This document shows positions 1-9,388 of a stretch of 64,000 nucleotides of DNA, one piece after another. The translations under genes and the position numbers were made by a program. The notes under the pieces were generated by a model. It saw only the letters and a list, made by a program, of their open reading frames with translations. It was not told the origin of the DNA and made no database searches. Each line of letters opens with the position of its first letter. Position 1 is the first letter of the stretch. The stretch lies in contig JANXXU010000006.1 in the NCBI GenBank assembly GCA_025350465.1, forward strand, positions 62,001 to 126,000. The letters run 5' to 3'. This DNA comes from Alphaproteobacteria bacterium. Lineage in GTDB: Bacteria > Pseudomonadota > Alphaproteobacteria > Micropepsales > Micropepsaceae.

Positions 1-2010
1 AACCGCACGGCGAAAGAGTGGGACTTGAGCGACACCGCCGATATCCCGACCGCAACCGTTGTCGTCGAAGGCGCACGCGGCGAAGCAAAGTCTGCGCCGA
101 CCGGGACGTCGTCGTCGCCGGCCGCGCATCCGGGCGCCGTGTTCGACCGTCCGCGCCTCGTCGCAACGATCGATCGCACCGCCTACGAAACCGTCACGAC
201 CGAGGAAGCGTTCGAGCGCTGGCTCGCCCGCATTCACCAAGACGGCCGCGTGGCCGTCGCCCTCGCGACCTCCTCGCCGTCCGACATCAACGCGCGCCTG
301 ATCGGCGTCGCGCTTGCCGTGCGGCCGGGTGAGGCTTGCTACATTCCGCTTGGCCACGGTGCGGGCGCCGGTCTCGATTTCGGCGCGGCGCCAAAGCAAC
401 TGGCCGGCCAACGCGTGGTCGCCAAACTCAAGCCGATCCTTGAGGACGACGGCATTCTCAAGATCGGTCACGACATCAAATTCGACTTGCACGTTTTCTT
501 GGGCCTCGGCGTGCGCGTGCAAACGATCGACGATACGATGCTGCTGTCCTATGCGCTGGACGAGGGCGTTCGCGCGCATGGCTTGATCGACCTGGCGCAA
601 GATTGCCTGAAGCACAAAGCGCTCGAATACAACGAGATCGTAGGCAAAGGAAAAACCCAAGTCGCCTTCGAACAGGTCCCGATCGGCGAAGCGACAGCTT
701 ATGTGGCCGAGCGCGCGGACGTTGCCCTGCGCTTGCATGGTTTGATGAAGCCGCGCCTCGCCGCCGAGCGCATGACGACGGTCTATGAAACGCTGGAGCG
801 ACCGCTCGTCGGTGTTCTCGCCGACATGGAGCACGCCGGCATCTTGGTTGACCGCGAAGTGCTCTCGCGCCTATCGGGCCGCTTCGCGCAAAAGATGGCG
901 GCGCTCGAAGACGAGCTCTACAAGCTCGCCGGCGAGCGCTTCAATCTCGGCTCGCCGAAACAACTCGGCGATATTCTTTTCGGCAAGATGAGCTTGCCGG
1001 GCGGCCGCAAGACCAAGACCGGCGCTTGGTCGACGGACGCCGACGTGCTCGAAGAACTTGCCGCGCTCGGCCATCAACTGCCGCGCGACATTCTCGAATG
1101 GCGCCAGCTTGCGAAGTTGAAGAGCACTTACACCGACGCGCTGCCGACCTTTATCGATCCGCATACCGGACGCATTCACACCTCCTACACGATGGCCTCG
1201 ACCTCGACCGGGCGCTTGTCGTCGAACGATCCGAATCTGCAGAACATCCCGATCCGCACGGAAGAAGGTCGCCAAATCCGCACCGCCTTCATCGCCGCGC
1301 CTGGCATGAAACTGATCAGCGCCGACTACAGCCAGATCGAACTGCGCCTGCTGGCGCATATCGCCGACATTCCGGCGTTGAAGAAAGCCTTCGCCGAAGG
1401 CCTCGACATTCACGCCATGACGGCGTCCGAAATGTTCGGCGTGCCGGTCAAAGGCATGGACCCAGCGATCCGCCGCCGCGCCAAGGCGATCAATTTCGGC
1501 ATCATCTACGGCATCTCGGCCTTCGGCCTCGCCAACCAGCTCTCCATCCCGCGCGACGAGGCGCAGGCCTACATCAAGACCTATTTCGAGCGTTTCCCCG
1601 GCATCCGCGCATATATGGATCGGACCAAGGCGCTGGCGCACGAACAGAAATTCGTCACCACGATTTTCGGCCGCAAGGCCCATCTGCCCGACATCAACGC
1701 CTCGAACCCGTCGCTGCGTGCCTTCCTTGAGCGCGCCGCCATCAACGCCCCGATCCAAGGCTCCGCCGCCGACATCATCCGCCGCGCCATGATCCGCCTG
1801 CCTGACGCACTGAAGGCGAAAAACCTGTCAGCGCGCATGCTGCTGCAAGTGCACGACGAGCTTGTCTTCGAAGCGCCCGAGGCCGAGGTGAAGGAAACCT
1901 CAGCCGTCGTGAAGCGCGTGATGGAAGGCGCCTGCCATCCCGCAATCGAGCTCACCGTGCCGCTCATCGCCGAAGCAAAAGCCGGCAAACACTGGGACGA
2001 AGCGCACTAG
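1..2010 (+). CDS. polA: DNA polymerase I, 3' part of the gene (truncated by window edge)
   Basis: Family A DNA polymerase used in Okazaki fragment processing and repair synthesis. The frame is open to base 1, so the TTG at 25 is not the true start; the N-terminal 5' nuclease lies outside the window. Visible are a 3'-5' exonuclease-like domain (bases about 200-760) and the complete polymerase domain. Motif A DYSQIELR lies near 1324, motif B RRRAKAINFG near 1471 and motif C VHDE near 1849. The exonuclease fold is kept (KIGHDIKFD, YVAERADVALRL), but two of the three acidic motifs are altered: the DxE of motif I is replaced by LAT, and the motif III Asp by Arg. Proofreading is therefore probably inactive (inference). 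The next gene begins about 40 bp downstream on the same strand. Confidence 0.96.
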   Translation, partial: NRTAKEWDLSDTADIPTATVVVEGARGEAKSAPTGTSSSPAAHPGAVFDRPRLVATIDRTAYETVTTEEAFERWLARIHQDGRVAVALATSSPSDINARLIGVALAVRPGEACYIPLGHGAGAGLDFGAAPKQLAGQRVVAKLKPILEDDGILKIGHDIKFDLHVFLGLGVRVQTIDDTMLLSYALDEGVRAHGLIDLAQDCLKHKALEYNEIVGKGKTQVAFEQVPIGEATAYVAERADVALRLHGLMKPRLAAERMTTVYETLERPLVGVLADMEHAGILVDREVLSRLSGRFAQKMAALEDELYKLAGERFNLGSPKQLGDILFGKMSLPGGRKTKTGAWSTDADVLEELAALGHQLPRDILEWRQLAKLKSTYTDALPTFIDPHTGRIHTSYTMASTSTGRLSSNDPNLQNIPIRTEEGRQIRTAFIAAPGMKLISADYSQIELRLLAHIADIPALKKAFAEGLDIHAMTASEMFGVPVKGMDPAIRRRAKAINFGIIYGISAFGLANQLSIPRDEAQAYIKTYFERFPGIRAYMDRTKALAHEQKFVTTIFGRKAHLPDINASNPSLRAFLERAAINAPIQGSAADIIRRAMIRLPDALKAKNLSARMLLQVHDELVFEAPEAEVKETSAVVKRVMEGACHPAIELTVPLIAEAKAGKHWDEAH

Positions 2011-2050
2011 GCGCGATAGTTGTTCGGCTCGATTCGTGGTAGCATTTGAT

Positions 2051-2293
2051 ATGAACGTCGCACTTCCCAAACGCTGGCAAAAATTCGTCCGCTCTCGTGT
2101 GGCTCAGGGCCGCTACGGGAGCGAGGGAGAAGTTGTGGATGCGGCCCTGGAGCTACTGCGGCAGCGGGAAGCTCAGGTCGATCTGCTTAAGAAAGAAATC
2201 GAGGCTGGTCGGCGCAGCGGCAAGGCGCGCCCATTTGATCCGGAAGGCATCAAGCAGCGAGGACGCGCCAAACTTGCCGCACGGGCGGAGTGA
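2051..2293 (+). CDS. parD: ParD/CopG-type antitoxin
   Basis: Antitoxin of a type II toxin-antitoxin pair; binds and neutralises the following ParE toxin and normally represses its own operon. The N-terminus MNVALPKRWQKFVRSRV followed by GRYGSEGEVVDAALELL is a ParD ribbon-helix-helix signature, and the charged C-terminus is the usual toxin-binding tail. I chose the ATG at 2051 because it gives the canonical ParD N-terminus; a GTG at 2036 would add five residues. The stop overlaps the parE start by 4 bp (GTGA), so the pair is translationally coupled. No palindromic operator is obvious in the 40 bp after polA. Confidence 0.85.
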   Translation: MNVALPKRWQKFVRSRVAQGRYGSEGEVVDAALELLRQREAQVDLLKKEIEAGRRSGKARPFDPEGIKQRGRAKLAARAE

Positions 2294-2589
2294 CGATCCG
2301 AGGCGTCAAGATTACGCCGCTCGCTGAGAGTGACCTCGACGAAATTTGGCTCTCCATTGCTGGCGATTCCGTTGCGCGAGCGGACAAATTCATTGATGAC
2401 CTAACAGATCGATTTGTGCTTCTTGCCAGCACTCCACGCGCGGGCCGCGCGCGCCCGGAATTGGCGCAGGGTCTCCGCTCGTTCGCATTTCGCAAGTACG
2501 TGGTCTTTTATTCGCTTGCAGACGAAAGCGTGCTCATTGAGCGCGTGCTTCACGGGTCGCGCGACATTTCACGCCTGCTGACGCGCTGA
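2290..2589 (+). CDS. parE: ParE/RelE-superfamily toxin
   Basis: Toxin partner of the upstream antitoxin. ParE proteins poison DNA gyrase, whereas RelE relatives cleave mRNA; the sequence alone favours ParE. It is 99 aa, the usual length. The N-terminus VKITPLAESDLDEIWLSI is the family hallmark helix, and FRKYVVFYSLADESVLIERVLHGSRD is the conserved C-terminal strand pair, here cited as two adjacent segments. Start is GTG, overlapping the antitoxin stop. The ORF is intact, so the module may be active. Confidence 0.86.
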   Translation: MTIRGVKITPLAESDLDEIWLSIAGDSVARADKFIDDLTDRFVLLASTPRAGRARPELAQGLRSFAFRKYVVFYSLADESVLIERVLHGSRDISRLLTR

Positions 2590-2635
2590 CCCTGGTTTTA
2601 TTCGCCGGCGGCGGGAAGTTCTTGCGCCGCCGCTC

Positions 2636-3409
2636 TCACACCGGCGTATAAATGGCGAGTTTCAGCCCCGGATCGTCGTTGGCCTGAAAGGTCGCGTACT
2701 CAAAGCGCCGCGCGCCCTTCTTGCGATGGCTCAACACTTTCTGACCGGCGCTGGCGCCGCGAATATCATGCGCCTTCCACCAGGTTGCGAATTCAGGGCA
2801 CCCTTGTCGAAGGCGCTCCAAGAGTTCGACGAACGCCGGATCGCCGGCCCAAAGATCATGCGTCGCACGAAACTGGGCGACCATGCGTTTGGCTTCGTCG
2901 GCCCAGCCCGCTCCAAAAAGACGTCGCGTGCTCGGATTGGTCAGCATGCAGACGAGGATATTGCGGTCCGCTTGGGCGAGACGGCTGAAAGCGAATATCT
3001 CGTCCGCAGCCTTATTCCAGGCGAGAATGTCCCATCGCCGGCCTGTGACATAGGCAGGCAGATTAAGCCCTTCGACCACGCGTCTGACCGCCGCGGGCAC
3101 GCTCTCGATCGAGAATGCGCGCCGGTCGGCGTTGCGCGTTAGCGCCCGCAGATGGGCATGCTCGGGCTTGTTCAGGCGCAATGCGCGCGCCAGCGCATCG
3201 ATCGTGGTGACGGAAGGATTGACGCTTCGCCCTTGTTCCAGCCGGATGTACCAGTCGACGCCGATGCCCGCGAGTTGCGCCACCTCCTCCCGCCTCAGAC
3301 CCGCAGTCCGGCGCCTTCGCCCGCTGGGAATGCCGACCGTCTTGGGGTTCAGATTTTCGCGTCGCGACCGGAGGAAATCGCCAAGCTCGCTTTGCCTCGC
3401 ATCCGCCAT
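2636..3409 (-). CDS. XRE-family regulator with MmyB-like ligand-binding domain
   Basis: Transcription factor with an N-terminal helix-turn-helix (about residues 8-75, containing RRTAGLRREEVAQLAGIG and WYIRLEQGR) and a C-terminal MmyB-like domain (VTGRRWDILAWNKAADEIF, near residue 125). Proteins of this architecture usually sit next to an oxidoreductase gene and control it. Here it is divergent from an MDR dehydrogenase across a 106-bp gap holding an inverted repeat. The ATG at 3409 was chosen; a GTG at 3418 adds three residues and neither has a strong Shine-Dalgarno. Ligand unknown. Confidence 0.85.
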   Translation of the reverse strand: MADARQSELGDFLRSRRENLNPKTVGIPSGRRRRTAGLRREEVAQLAGIGVDWYIRLEQGRSVNPSVTTIDALARALRLNKPEHAHLRALTRNADRRAFSIESVPAAVRRVVEGLNLPAYVTGRRWDILAWNKAADEIFAFSRLAQADRNILVCMLTNPSTRRLFGAGWADEAKRMVAQFRATHDLWAGDPAFVELLERLRQGCPEFATWWKAHDIRGASAGQKVLSHRKKGARRFEYATFQANDDPGLKLAIYTPV

Positions 3410-3441
3410 GGCCTGCACGATCTCATTTGGGAGGGTTTCTC

Positions 3442-3464
3442 AGTCCTAGGATAATACCAGGACT
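3442..3464. promoter_or_regulatory. Inverted repeat, candidate operator of the divergent pair
   Basis: AGTCCT and AGGACT form a perfect 6-bp inverted repeat separated by 11 bp, centred in the gap between the XRE regulator and the MDR gene. Position and symmetry suit a dimeric helix-turn-helix repressor. Assignment to the adjacent regulator is inference. Confidence 0.45.
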
Positions 3465-3515
3465 TCATGCGATCGAACAGCCCTGCGACAATGGGCCATT
3501 CAAGAAAGGTGGGCC

Positions 3516-4595
3516 ATGAAAGCAGCAATCCTGAAGTCGTTTGGATCACCGCTCGTCGTTGATACCTTGCCCGATCCGGTGCTCGGCACCGGCGAAGTGA
3601 TTGTCGATGTCGTGGCGGCCGGCGTTCTGCCCTATGCGAACGAGGTCTTCAGCGGCGCGCGCAAATATCTGCTCACTCTACCGATCGTGCCGGGAGCCGG
3701 CGGCATCGGCCGCGTCCGTGCCGTCGGACCGGACGCGACGCGCCTCGCCGTCGGCGATTGGGTCTCGTGCGATCCCACGGTGCGCTCTCGCGACGACGCC
3801 TTGACCCCCGACATCACGTTGCAAGGGGTGAGCGCGCGCGGGGAGGGCGGCTTGCGCCTACAAAAGCATTTCCACCACGGCTCCTACGCCGAGCAAATAC
3901 GGGTGCCGACCGAGAACGCGATACCGATCGGCGCCATCGATCCGGTGGATGCCGGCAAATGGTGCGCGTTGAGTCTCTTTCTCGTGCCCTATGGCGGTCT
4001 TCTCGCCGCGAACTTTCAGGCGGGCGAAACGCTGTTGGTCAGCGGCGCCACCGGCAATTTCGGCAGCGCCGGTGTCGCCGTCGCTCTGGCGATGGGTGCG
4101 GGCTGCGTCGTCGCCCCAGGCCGCAACGAGAAGATGTTGGCGGATCTCACACGCCGCTTCGGCCGCCGCGTTCGCATCGTCACGCTCACCGGCGATGAGG
4201 GTGCGGATTGCGAGCGGATGAAGAAGGCCGCTCCAGGTCCGATCGATTGCGTGCTCGACTTGCTGCCGCCTTCCGCCGGCACCAAACCGGTGCGCGCCGC
4301 GGTGATGACCGTTCGGGAATATGGCCGCGCCGTCCTGATGGGCGGCGTCGGTATGCTGGGCGGCGACGATTTGGCGCTGCCTTACCCGTGGATCATGCGC
4401 AACAACATCACCGTACGCGGCCAGTGGATGTACCCGCGTGAAGCCACGACGCGTCTGGCCGCCCTCGTTCGCGCCGGCCTCCTCAATCTCGATGATGTCG
4501 AAACCACATCGTTCACGCTCGACGACATCAACAAAGCGGTTGCCCACGCCGCGGCCACCGGCGGCCCCTTCAAGCGAACCGTGGTCTGTCCGTGA
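3516..4595 (+). CDS. Medium-chain (MDR) alcohol dehydrogenase-like oxidoreductase
   Basis: NAD(P)-dependent oxidoreductase of the medium-chain dehydrogenase/quinone oxidoreductase superfamily, 359 aa, substrate unknown. The N-terminal GroES-like domain (KSFGSPLVVDTLPDPVLGTG) is followed by a Rossmann domain with SGATGNFGSAGVAVALAMGA near residue 174. The four-cysteine structural zinc loop is missing and the usual catalytic Cys of zinc ADHs is replaced (AAGVLPYANEVF), so it is probably zinc-independent. A clear AAGGTGGG ribosome site precedes the ATG. Probably controlled by the divergent XRE regulator. Confidence 0.85.
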   Translation: MKAAILKSFGSPLVVDTLPDPVLGTGEVIVDVVAAGVLPYANEVFSGARKYLLTLPIVPGAGGIGRVRAVGPDATRLAVGDWVSCDPTVRSRDDALTPDITLQGVSARGEGGLRLQKHFHHGSYAEQIRVPTENAIPIGAIDPVDAGKWCALSLFLVPYGGLLAANFQAGETLLVSGATGNFGSAGVAVALAMGAGCVVAPGRNEKMLADLTRRFGRRVRIVTLTGDEGADCERMKKAAPGPIDCVLDLLPPSAGTKPVRAAVMTVREYGRAVLMGGVGMLGGDDLALPYPWIMRNNITVRGQWMYPREATTRLAALVRAGLLNLDDVETTSFTLDDINKAVAHAAATGGPFKRTVVCP

Positions 4596-4598
4596 TCG

Positions 4599-4663
4599 CC
4601 TGGGAGCGCCAGCATCTTGCCCGCTTGAAGAAAAAGAGCGGGCGGGACGCCCGCGCTCCCAGG
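4599..4663. repeat. 65-bp palindromic repeat, copy 1
   Basis: Starts CCTGGGAGCG and ends CGCGCTCCCAGG, with two inner GC hairpins around an A-rich centre (CTTGAAGAAAAAG). It lies immediately 3' of the MDR gene. Almost the same sequence occurs in reverse orientation at 4987-5051, and a half copy is at 34407-34435. REP-like in structure; it may also act as a transcription terminator. Confidence 0.85.
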
Positions 4664-4764
4664 CGCGTTCGTGTTCACGATTTCTCAACGAATCGTCTGA
4701 TGGCGTTTACACCTCAATTTAACCACGGCGGGCGCAGGCTTCCGATCAAACGCGGAAGGTACGC

Positions 4765-4971
4765 ATGTCCAGCTTGTCATCGGCGCAAATCAACATACTC
4801 GCGACTGCCATCGCGGACATTCACATTCCCGCCGTGGATACAGATCCGCGCGCCATCGGCGACATCCTACGCCCGTTCATGCTGGAGCTGCGCCGCAGCC
4901 GCATGACCGGCAGGCCGATGCAAAAGGAAATTCTGGATCGCTTCTGCGGCAAAGCCGCAACGTCGCTCTAA
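4765..4971 (+). CDS. Small hypothetical protein between inverted repeats
   Basis: 68-aa predicted protein that I do not recognise. ATG preceded by GGAAGG at suitable spacing. Contains two helical-looking segments (AQINILATAIADIHIPAV and AIGDILRPFMLELRRSRM) and an Arg/Lys-rich end; no signal peptide or membrane segment. It is the only gene in the 323-bp segment bounded by inverted copies of the 65-bp repeat. Confidence 0.55.
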   Translation: MSSLSSAQINILATAIADIHIPAVDTDPRAIGDILRPFMLELRRSRMTGRPMQKEILDRFCGKAATSL

Positions 4972-4986
4972 CGCCTGCAATTCTTG

Positions 4987-5051
4987 CCTGGGAGCGCGGG
5001 CGTCCCGCCCGCCCTTTTTTCTTAAGCGGGCAAGATGCCCGCGCTCCCAGG
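4987..5051. repeat. 65-bp palindromic repeat, copy 2 (inverted)
   Basis: Reverse complement of copy 1 with a handful of differences. It lies 7 bp beyond the pckA stop, so on the minus strand it follows pckA directly and its two strong GC hairpins could end that transcript. Confidence 0.85.
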
Positions 5052-5058
5052 CAACCAG

Positions 5059-6675
5059 TTACTCCGCTGCCGCCGCAAGCTTCGGCGCCGCCGCCTTCAC
5101 GTCCGCGCCGACGTGCGCTTCGAACTTCTCGAAATTCTTGCGGAACATCTGCACGAGCCGGATGGCCTGGGCATCGTAGGCCGCCTTGTCGCCCCAAGTC
5201 TGCCGCGGATCGAGGATCTTCGCATCGATCCCCGGTACCGCGACCGGCACCTGAAAGCCGAAATGCGGATCGGTCCGCATCTGCGTCGCCTTCAGTGTTC
5301 CGTCGAGCGCGGCCGAGAGCAGCGCGCGCGTCACTTTGATCGGCATGCGCGAGCCGGTGCCGAAGGCGCCGCCCGTCCAACCCGTATTCACCAGCCAGCA
5401 ATCGACTCTGTGCTTGGCGATCAGGTCGCGCAACAGATTACCGTATTCCGTCGGATGGCGCGGCATGAACGGCGCGCCGAAGCAGGTCGAAAACGTCGGC
5501 TGCGGCTCCTTGCCCAAGCCCTTTTCCGTGCCGGCGACCTTTGCCGTGAAGCCGGAGAGGAAGTGATACATCGCTTGGCTCGGCGTCAGCTTGGCGATCG
5601 GCGGCAGCACGCCGAAGGCGTCGGCCGTCAGCATGACGATGTTCGACGGTTGACCGGCAAGGCCCGTCGAACTGGCATTGGGAATAAAATGGATCGGATA
5701 GGCGCCGCGCGAGTTCTCCGCGAGCGATGCGTCGTTGAGATCGAGCTCTCGCGTCGCCTCGTTGATCACGACGTTTTCAAGCACCGTGCCGAACCGTTTG
5801 GTCGTCGCATAGATCTCCGGCTCCGCCTCAGGCGACAGGCGGATCATCTTCGCGTAACAGCCGCCCTCGAAATTGAAGACGCCGGTATCCGACCAGCCGT
5901 GTTCGTCGTCGCCGACAAGCGTGCGCGTCGGGTCGGCGGACAATGTCGTCTTGCCCGTGCCCGACAGCCCGAAGAAGATGGCGGACTCGCCGCTCGCGCC
6001 GACATTGACCGAGCAATGCATCGGCATGACGCTCTTCGGCGGCAGCAAATAATTGAGGATCGTGAAGACCGATTTCTTCATCTCGCCGGCATAGGACGTG
6101 CCGCCGATCAGCACGAGCTTGCGTTCGAACGACACGGCGATGACGGTACCCGACGCCGTGCCGTGGCGCTCCGGGTCGGCTTGCAGACCGGGGAAGGCTA
6201 TGATCGTGAATTCGGGATTGAAGCGGTCGCGGTCGCCCGCCGTCGGCTCGATCAACAGATTTTGGACGAACAACGAATGCCAGGCGAGTTCGGTAACGAT
6301 GCGCACCGGCAGGCGGTGCGTCGGATCGGCGCCGCCGAACAGGTCCTGAACGAATAGATCGCGGCGTTGGGCATATGATTGGAACGCCTGTAAGAGCGCA
6401 TCGAAATGCGCCGGCTCCATCGCTTTGTTGTTGTCCCACCAGACGTGGCGCTCGACCGAGGGTTCGCGCACGATGAATTTGTCGCCGGCCGACCGGCCGG
6501 TATGGATGCCGGTCTGCACGACCAGCGGTCCCTCTTTGGCCAGCACCCCTTCATGGCGTTCGATCGCCATTTGGACCAATGTCGCCATCGGCAGATTCCA
6601 ATAGACGCAAGCCAAGTTCTTGAGGCCGATGCGGTCAAGACCTTGCGCGCTCACGTGCTGTCCGACTATCTGCAT
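5059..6675 (-). CDS. pckA: Phosphoenolpyruvate carboxykinase (ATP)
   Basis: Converts oxaloacetate plus ATP to PEP, CO2 and ADP; first committed step of gluconeogenesis, cytosolic. 538 aa, the usual length of ATP-type enzymes. Shows the substrate loop [13 protein letters not shown], the P-loop [11 protein letters not shown] with following metal-binding DDEHGW, and ENVVI. The ATG at 6675 is preceded by GGAGAG. It is divergent from chvI, the arrangement seen in rhizobia, where ChvI and carbon status influence pckA. The 296-bp gap to chvI presumably carries both promoters, but I could not pick out convincing elements. Confidence 0.97.
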   Translation of the reverse strand: MQIVGQHVSAQGLDRIGLKNLACVYWNLPMATLVQMAIERHEGVLAKEGPLVVQTGIHTGRSAGDKFIVREPSVERHVWWDNNKAMEPAHFDALLQAFQSYAQRRDLFVQDLFGGADPTHRLPVRIVTELAWHSLFVQNLLIEPTAGDRDRFNPEFTIIAFPGLQADPERHGTASGTVIAVSFERKLVLIGGTSYAGEMKKSVFTILNYLLPPKSVMPMHCSVNVGASGESAIFFGLSGTGKTTLSADPTRTLVGDDEHGWSDTGVFNFEGGCYAKMIRLSPEAEPEIYATTKRFGTVLENVVINEATRELDLNDASLAENSRGAYPIHFIPNASSTGLAGQPSNIVMLTADAFGVLPPIAKLTPSQAMYHFLSGFTAKVAGTEKGLGKEPQPTFSTCFGAPFMPRHPTEYGNLLRDLIAKHRVDCWLVNTGWTGGAFGTGSRMPIKVTRALLSAALDGTLKATQMRTDPHFGFQVPVAVPGIDAKILDPRQTWGDKAAYDAQAIRLVQMFRKNFEKFEAHVGADVKAAAPKLAAAAE

Positions 6676-6971
6676 TCAATATCTCTCCAGCCCAAGGCGT
6701 CTTTTTCGTTGGAAATCCGAGCGAACAGCGTCAACGGAGACCGGCGAACATAGGGGCGGCCGGTTGGGCTGGCAATATCGTGAACCTGCCGTTTCTCTTG
6801 GTGCAGGCGCAGCAAAAGCGCCGCCACGCCGAGCGCAGTTTGCTCGACGGTTAACCCGAACTTTGTCGCCCAGCGCCCTTCTTTCGCCGCGAACTTGGGG
6901 TGTTTACATGGCGTCACAGGGGTCGCGCCCATATAATCGAGCGTCGTGAGATTCTCTTGGAAAATGGCTGG

Positions 6972-7670
6972 ATGACAACGATCGCCCTCGTCGACGATGA
7001 CCGGAATATATTGCAGTCGCTGACCATCGCCCTCGAACAGGAGGGCTATCACGTCAAGACCTACACCGATGGGGCGACGGCGTTGAGCGCGCTGACGGCG
7101 ACCCCGCCGGCGCTCGCCATCCTGGATATCAAGATGCCGCGGATGGACGGCCACGAGGTGCTCCGTCGCCTTCGCCAGAAGAGCGACATGCCGGTGATTT
7201 TTCTGACCTCGAAGGACGAAGAAGCCGATGAGGAAGTGGGCTTAAGTCTTGGCGCCGACGACTACATCAAAAAGCCGTTTTCCCAACGCCTGCTGTTGCA
7301 GCGCGTGCGCGCGGTGCTCCGTCGCGCCGAGATGCGGGGCGCGCCCGCGCAAACGGAGCCTGCGAAGGAAGTTCTGACGCGCGGCAAGCTGACGCTGGAC
7401 GCGCAACGTCATGCCTGCACGTGGGACAGCAAGGAGGTCCAGCTGACGGTGACGGAGTTTTTGATTCTGCAGGCCCTTGCGCAACGTCCCGGCTTTGTGA
7501 AGAGCCGCGACAATTTGATGGACGCGGCCTACGACGATCAGGTTTACGTCGATGACCGCACGATCGACAGTCACATCAAACGTTTGCGCCGCAAGTTCAA
7601 GTACCACGATCCGGAGTTCGATGCGATTCATACGCTCTACGGCGTCGGCTACAAGTACACCGAAAGTTGA
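6972..7670 (+). CDS. chvI: Response regulator ChvI (OmpR family)
   Basis: DNA-binding response regulator paired with ChvG; in rhizobia and Brucella this system controls envelope, acid and host-adaptation genes. The receiver domain (residues 1-120) has the acidic pocket DDD, the phospho-acceptor in [10 protein letters not shown] and the Lys of YIKKPF. The C-terminal winged helix (about 135-232) includes [12 protein letters not shown] and [17 protein letters not shown] chose the ATG at 6972, which starts directly at the receiver fold; the frame extends upstream to 6900 without support. The stop overlaps the chvG TTG start. Confidence 0.93.
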   Translation: MTTIALVDDDRNILQSLTIALEQEGYHVKTYTDGATALSALTATPPALAILDIKMPRMDGHEVLRRLRQKSDMPVIFLTSKDEEADEEVGLSLGADDYIKKPFSQRLLLQRVRAVLRRAEMRGAPAQTEPAKEVLTRGKLTLDAQRHACTWDSKEVQLTVTEFLILQALAQRPGFVKSRDNLMDAAYDDQVYVDDRTIDSHIKRLRRKFKYHDPEFDAIHTLYGVGYKYTES

Positions 7671-9388
7671 CTGCGACGAACACCGCCCCCGATCAGGTTA
7701 AGCCCACGCAAAGAGTGCATTGGTTGCGTGGTGCCGGCGCGGCGTTGCGCCACGCGTGGCCTTTCAAGCGCAAACAGCGCGGTCTCGTCGCACGCCCGCG
7801 GCGCTGGGCGCTGACGGCGCAAATCATCGTCTTCAATCTGTTCGCCCTGTCGGTTTTCATCATCGCCGTAATCTGGGTGCAAGGCACGCGCTCCGGTCTC
7901 GTCGACGAGCGCATCTCGTCGCTCACCGCACAGGCGCAGATCGTAGCCGCCGCCCTGGCAAAAGACGCGGCGGCCGGAGGCGACTCGGCGACCGATCTGG
8001 ACGGCGATCTGACCGTCGACGTGCTCAAGCTGCTCGTCGGTCCGACCGGCATGCGCGCGCGTGTGTTCAGTCGCAGCGGCCATTTCGTGCAGGACACGCG
8101 CTTTATATTGTCTCGCAATCAGGTCGAGCGCGCCGAACTTCCGGCGCCGGGCCGCACCGATTGGACGGCCTTCATGTACCGCGCCTTCAACAGCGCGCTC
8201 TATTCGTTGGTGGGCCGGAAGGGGCCGCTCGCCAAGGAGGACCCGAGCAACGACGGCCTTACTTATGAGGAGGTGCGCCACGTCATCCAAAAGGGCGAGC
8301 CGGGCTCGACACAGCGCATCGATGCCCAAGGCAAGCTCATCGTATCGGTCGCGGTACCCATTCAGCGCTTTCAGTTCATGCTGGGCGTCTTGATGCTTTC
8401 GACGGAGGCCGGGGACATCGACGATGCGTTGCGCGAGGAATGGCTGCGCCTGATCGTCGCGGCGTTGTTCGCGATCCTGCTGATGGGCGCGGCCTCCGTG
8501 TTTTTGTGGGTGCGTATGACCCGGCCGTTGCGCGAATTGGCCGATGCCGCCGACGCCGTCCGCCGCCAAGGACGCGAGGCCAACGCCATCCCGAACATGC
8601 GCAACCGGCGCGACGAGATCGGCGATTTGTCGGTGGCGCTACGCAGCATGACGTCGGCGCTCTATTCGCGCATCGATGCGATCGAGCAATTCGCCGCCGA
8701 CGTCGCCCATGAGATCAAGAATCCGCTGACCTCGGTGGCGAGCGCCGTCGAAACGCTAGGCCAATCGGCCGACGAAGGGCGTCGCAAGAAGCTGATGAGC
8801 GTCATTCGCGACGACGTGCAGCGCATCAATCGCTTGATCACGGACATTTCCGATGCCTCGCGCCTGGATGCCGAGTTGTCGCGCGAGAGGTTGGTCGATG
8901 TCGATCTGATCGAATTGTTGCGCGCCGTGACGAGCCTCTATCAACGCGAAGAGGAACAGGCGCCGCGCGTCTTGCTTGACACGTCGTCGGAAACCATCCC
9001 GGCGCAGGGCGTTATCGTGCACGGCCTCGACGGTGCGATCGCGCAGGTTTTCCGCAACGTCGTCGACAATGCCGTTTCCTTCAGCCCGCCCAATGGCGAA
9101 GTGCGCGTCGCACTTGAGGTCGCGGGCGGGCAGGCGATCGTAACCGTCGACGACCAAGGACCCGGCATTCCCGAGGACAATCTCGAAGCGATCTTCCGTC
9201 GCTTCTATACCGAGCGTCCGGCAAAGCACGGCTTCGGCAAGAACTCCGGACTGGGCCTGTCGATCTCGCGCCAGATTGTGGAAAGGCATCGCGGCCGAAT
9301 ATTTGCCGCCAATCTGCAGAGCGAACCGGCCGGTTCGGTCAACGGCGCGCGCTTCACCGTCGTGCTGCCGCTTCGGGTCGCGCCGTGA
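7667..9388 (+). CDS. chvG: Sensor histidine kinase ChvG/ExoS
   Basis: Inner-membrane sensor kinase that phosphorylates ChvI. 573 aa: cytoplasmic basic N-terminus, TM1 around residues 49-71, a periplasmic sensor of about 180 aa, TM2 near 265-285, HAMP, HisKA with [15 protein letters not shown] (phospho-His 348), then HATPase_c with [21 protein letters not shown] and [12 protein letters not shown]. Starts at TTG overlapping the chvI stop by 4 bp and ends overlapping the hprK start by 4 bp, so chvI-chvG-hprK are translationally coupled. Confidence 0.94.
   Translation: MTATNTAPDQVKPTQRVHWLRGAGAALRHAWPFKRKQRGLVARPRRWALTAQIIVFNLFALSVFIIAVIWVQGTRSGLVDERISSLTAQAQIVAAALAKDAAAGGDSATDLDGDLTVDVLKLLVGPTGMRARVFSRSGHFVQDTRFILSRNQVERAELPAPGRTDWTAFMYRAFNSALYSLVGRKGPLAKEDPSNDGLTYEEVRHVIQKGEPGSTQRIDAQGKLIVSVAVPIQRFQFMLGVLMLSTEAGDIDDALREEWLRLIVAALFAILLMGAASVFLWVRMTRPLRELADAADAVRRQGREANAIPNMRNRRDEIGDLSVALRSMTSALYSRIDAIEQFAADVAHEIKNPLTSVASAVETLGQSADEGRRKKLMSVIRDDVQRINRLITDISDASRLDAELSRERLVDVDLIELLRAVTSLYQREEEQAPRVLLDTSSETIPAQGVIVHGLDGAIAQVFRNVVDNAVSFSPPNGEVRVALEVAGGQAIVTVDDQGPGIPEDNLEAIFRRFYTERPAKHGFGKNSGLGLSISRQIVERHRGRIFAANLQSEPAGSVNGARFTVVLPLRVAP

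Noticed and set aside
5035-6357. Plus-strand frame of about 440 codons opposite pckA
   Set aside because: Arg-rich shadow; pckA on the minus strand is complete with all motifs.
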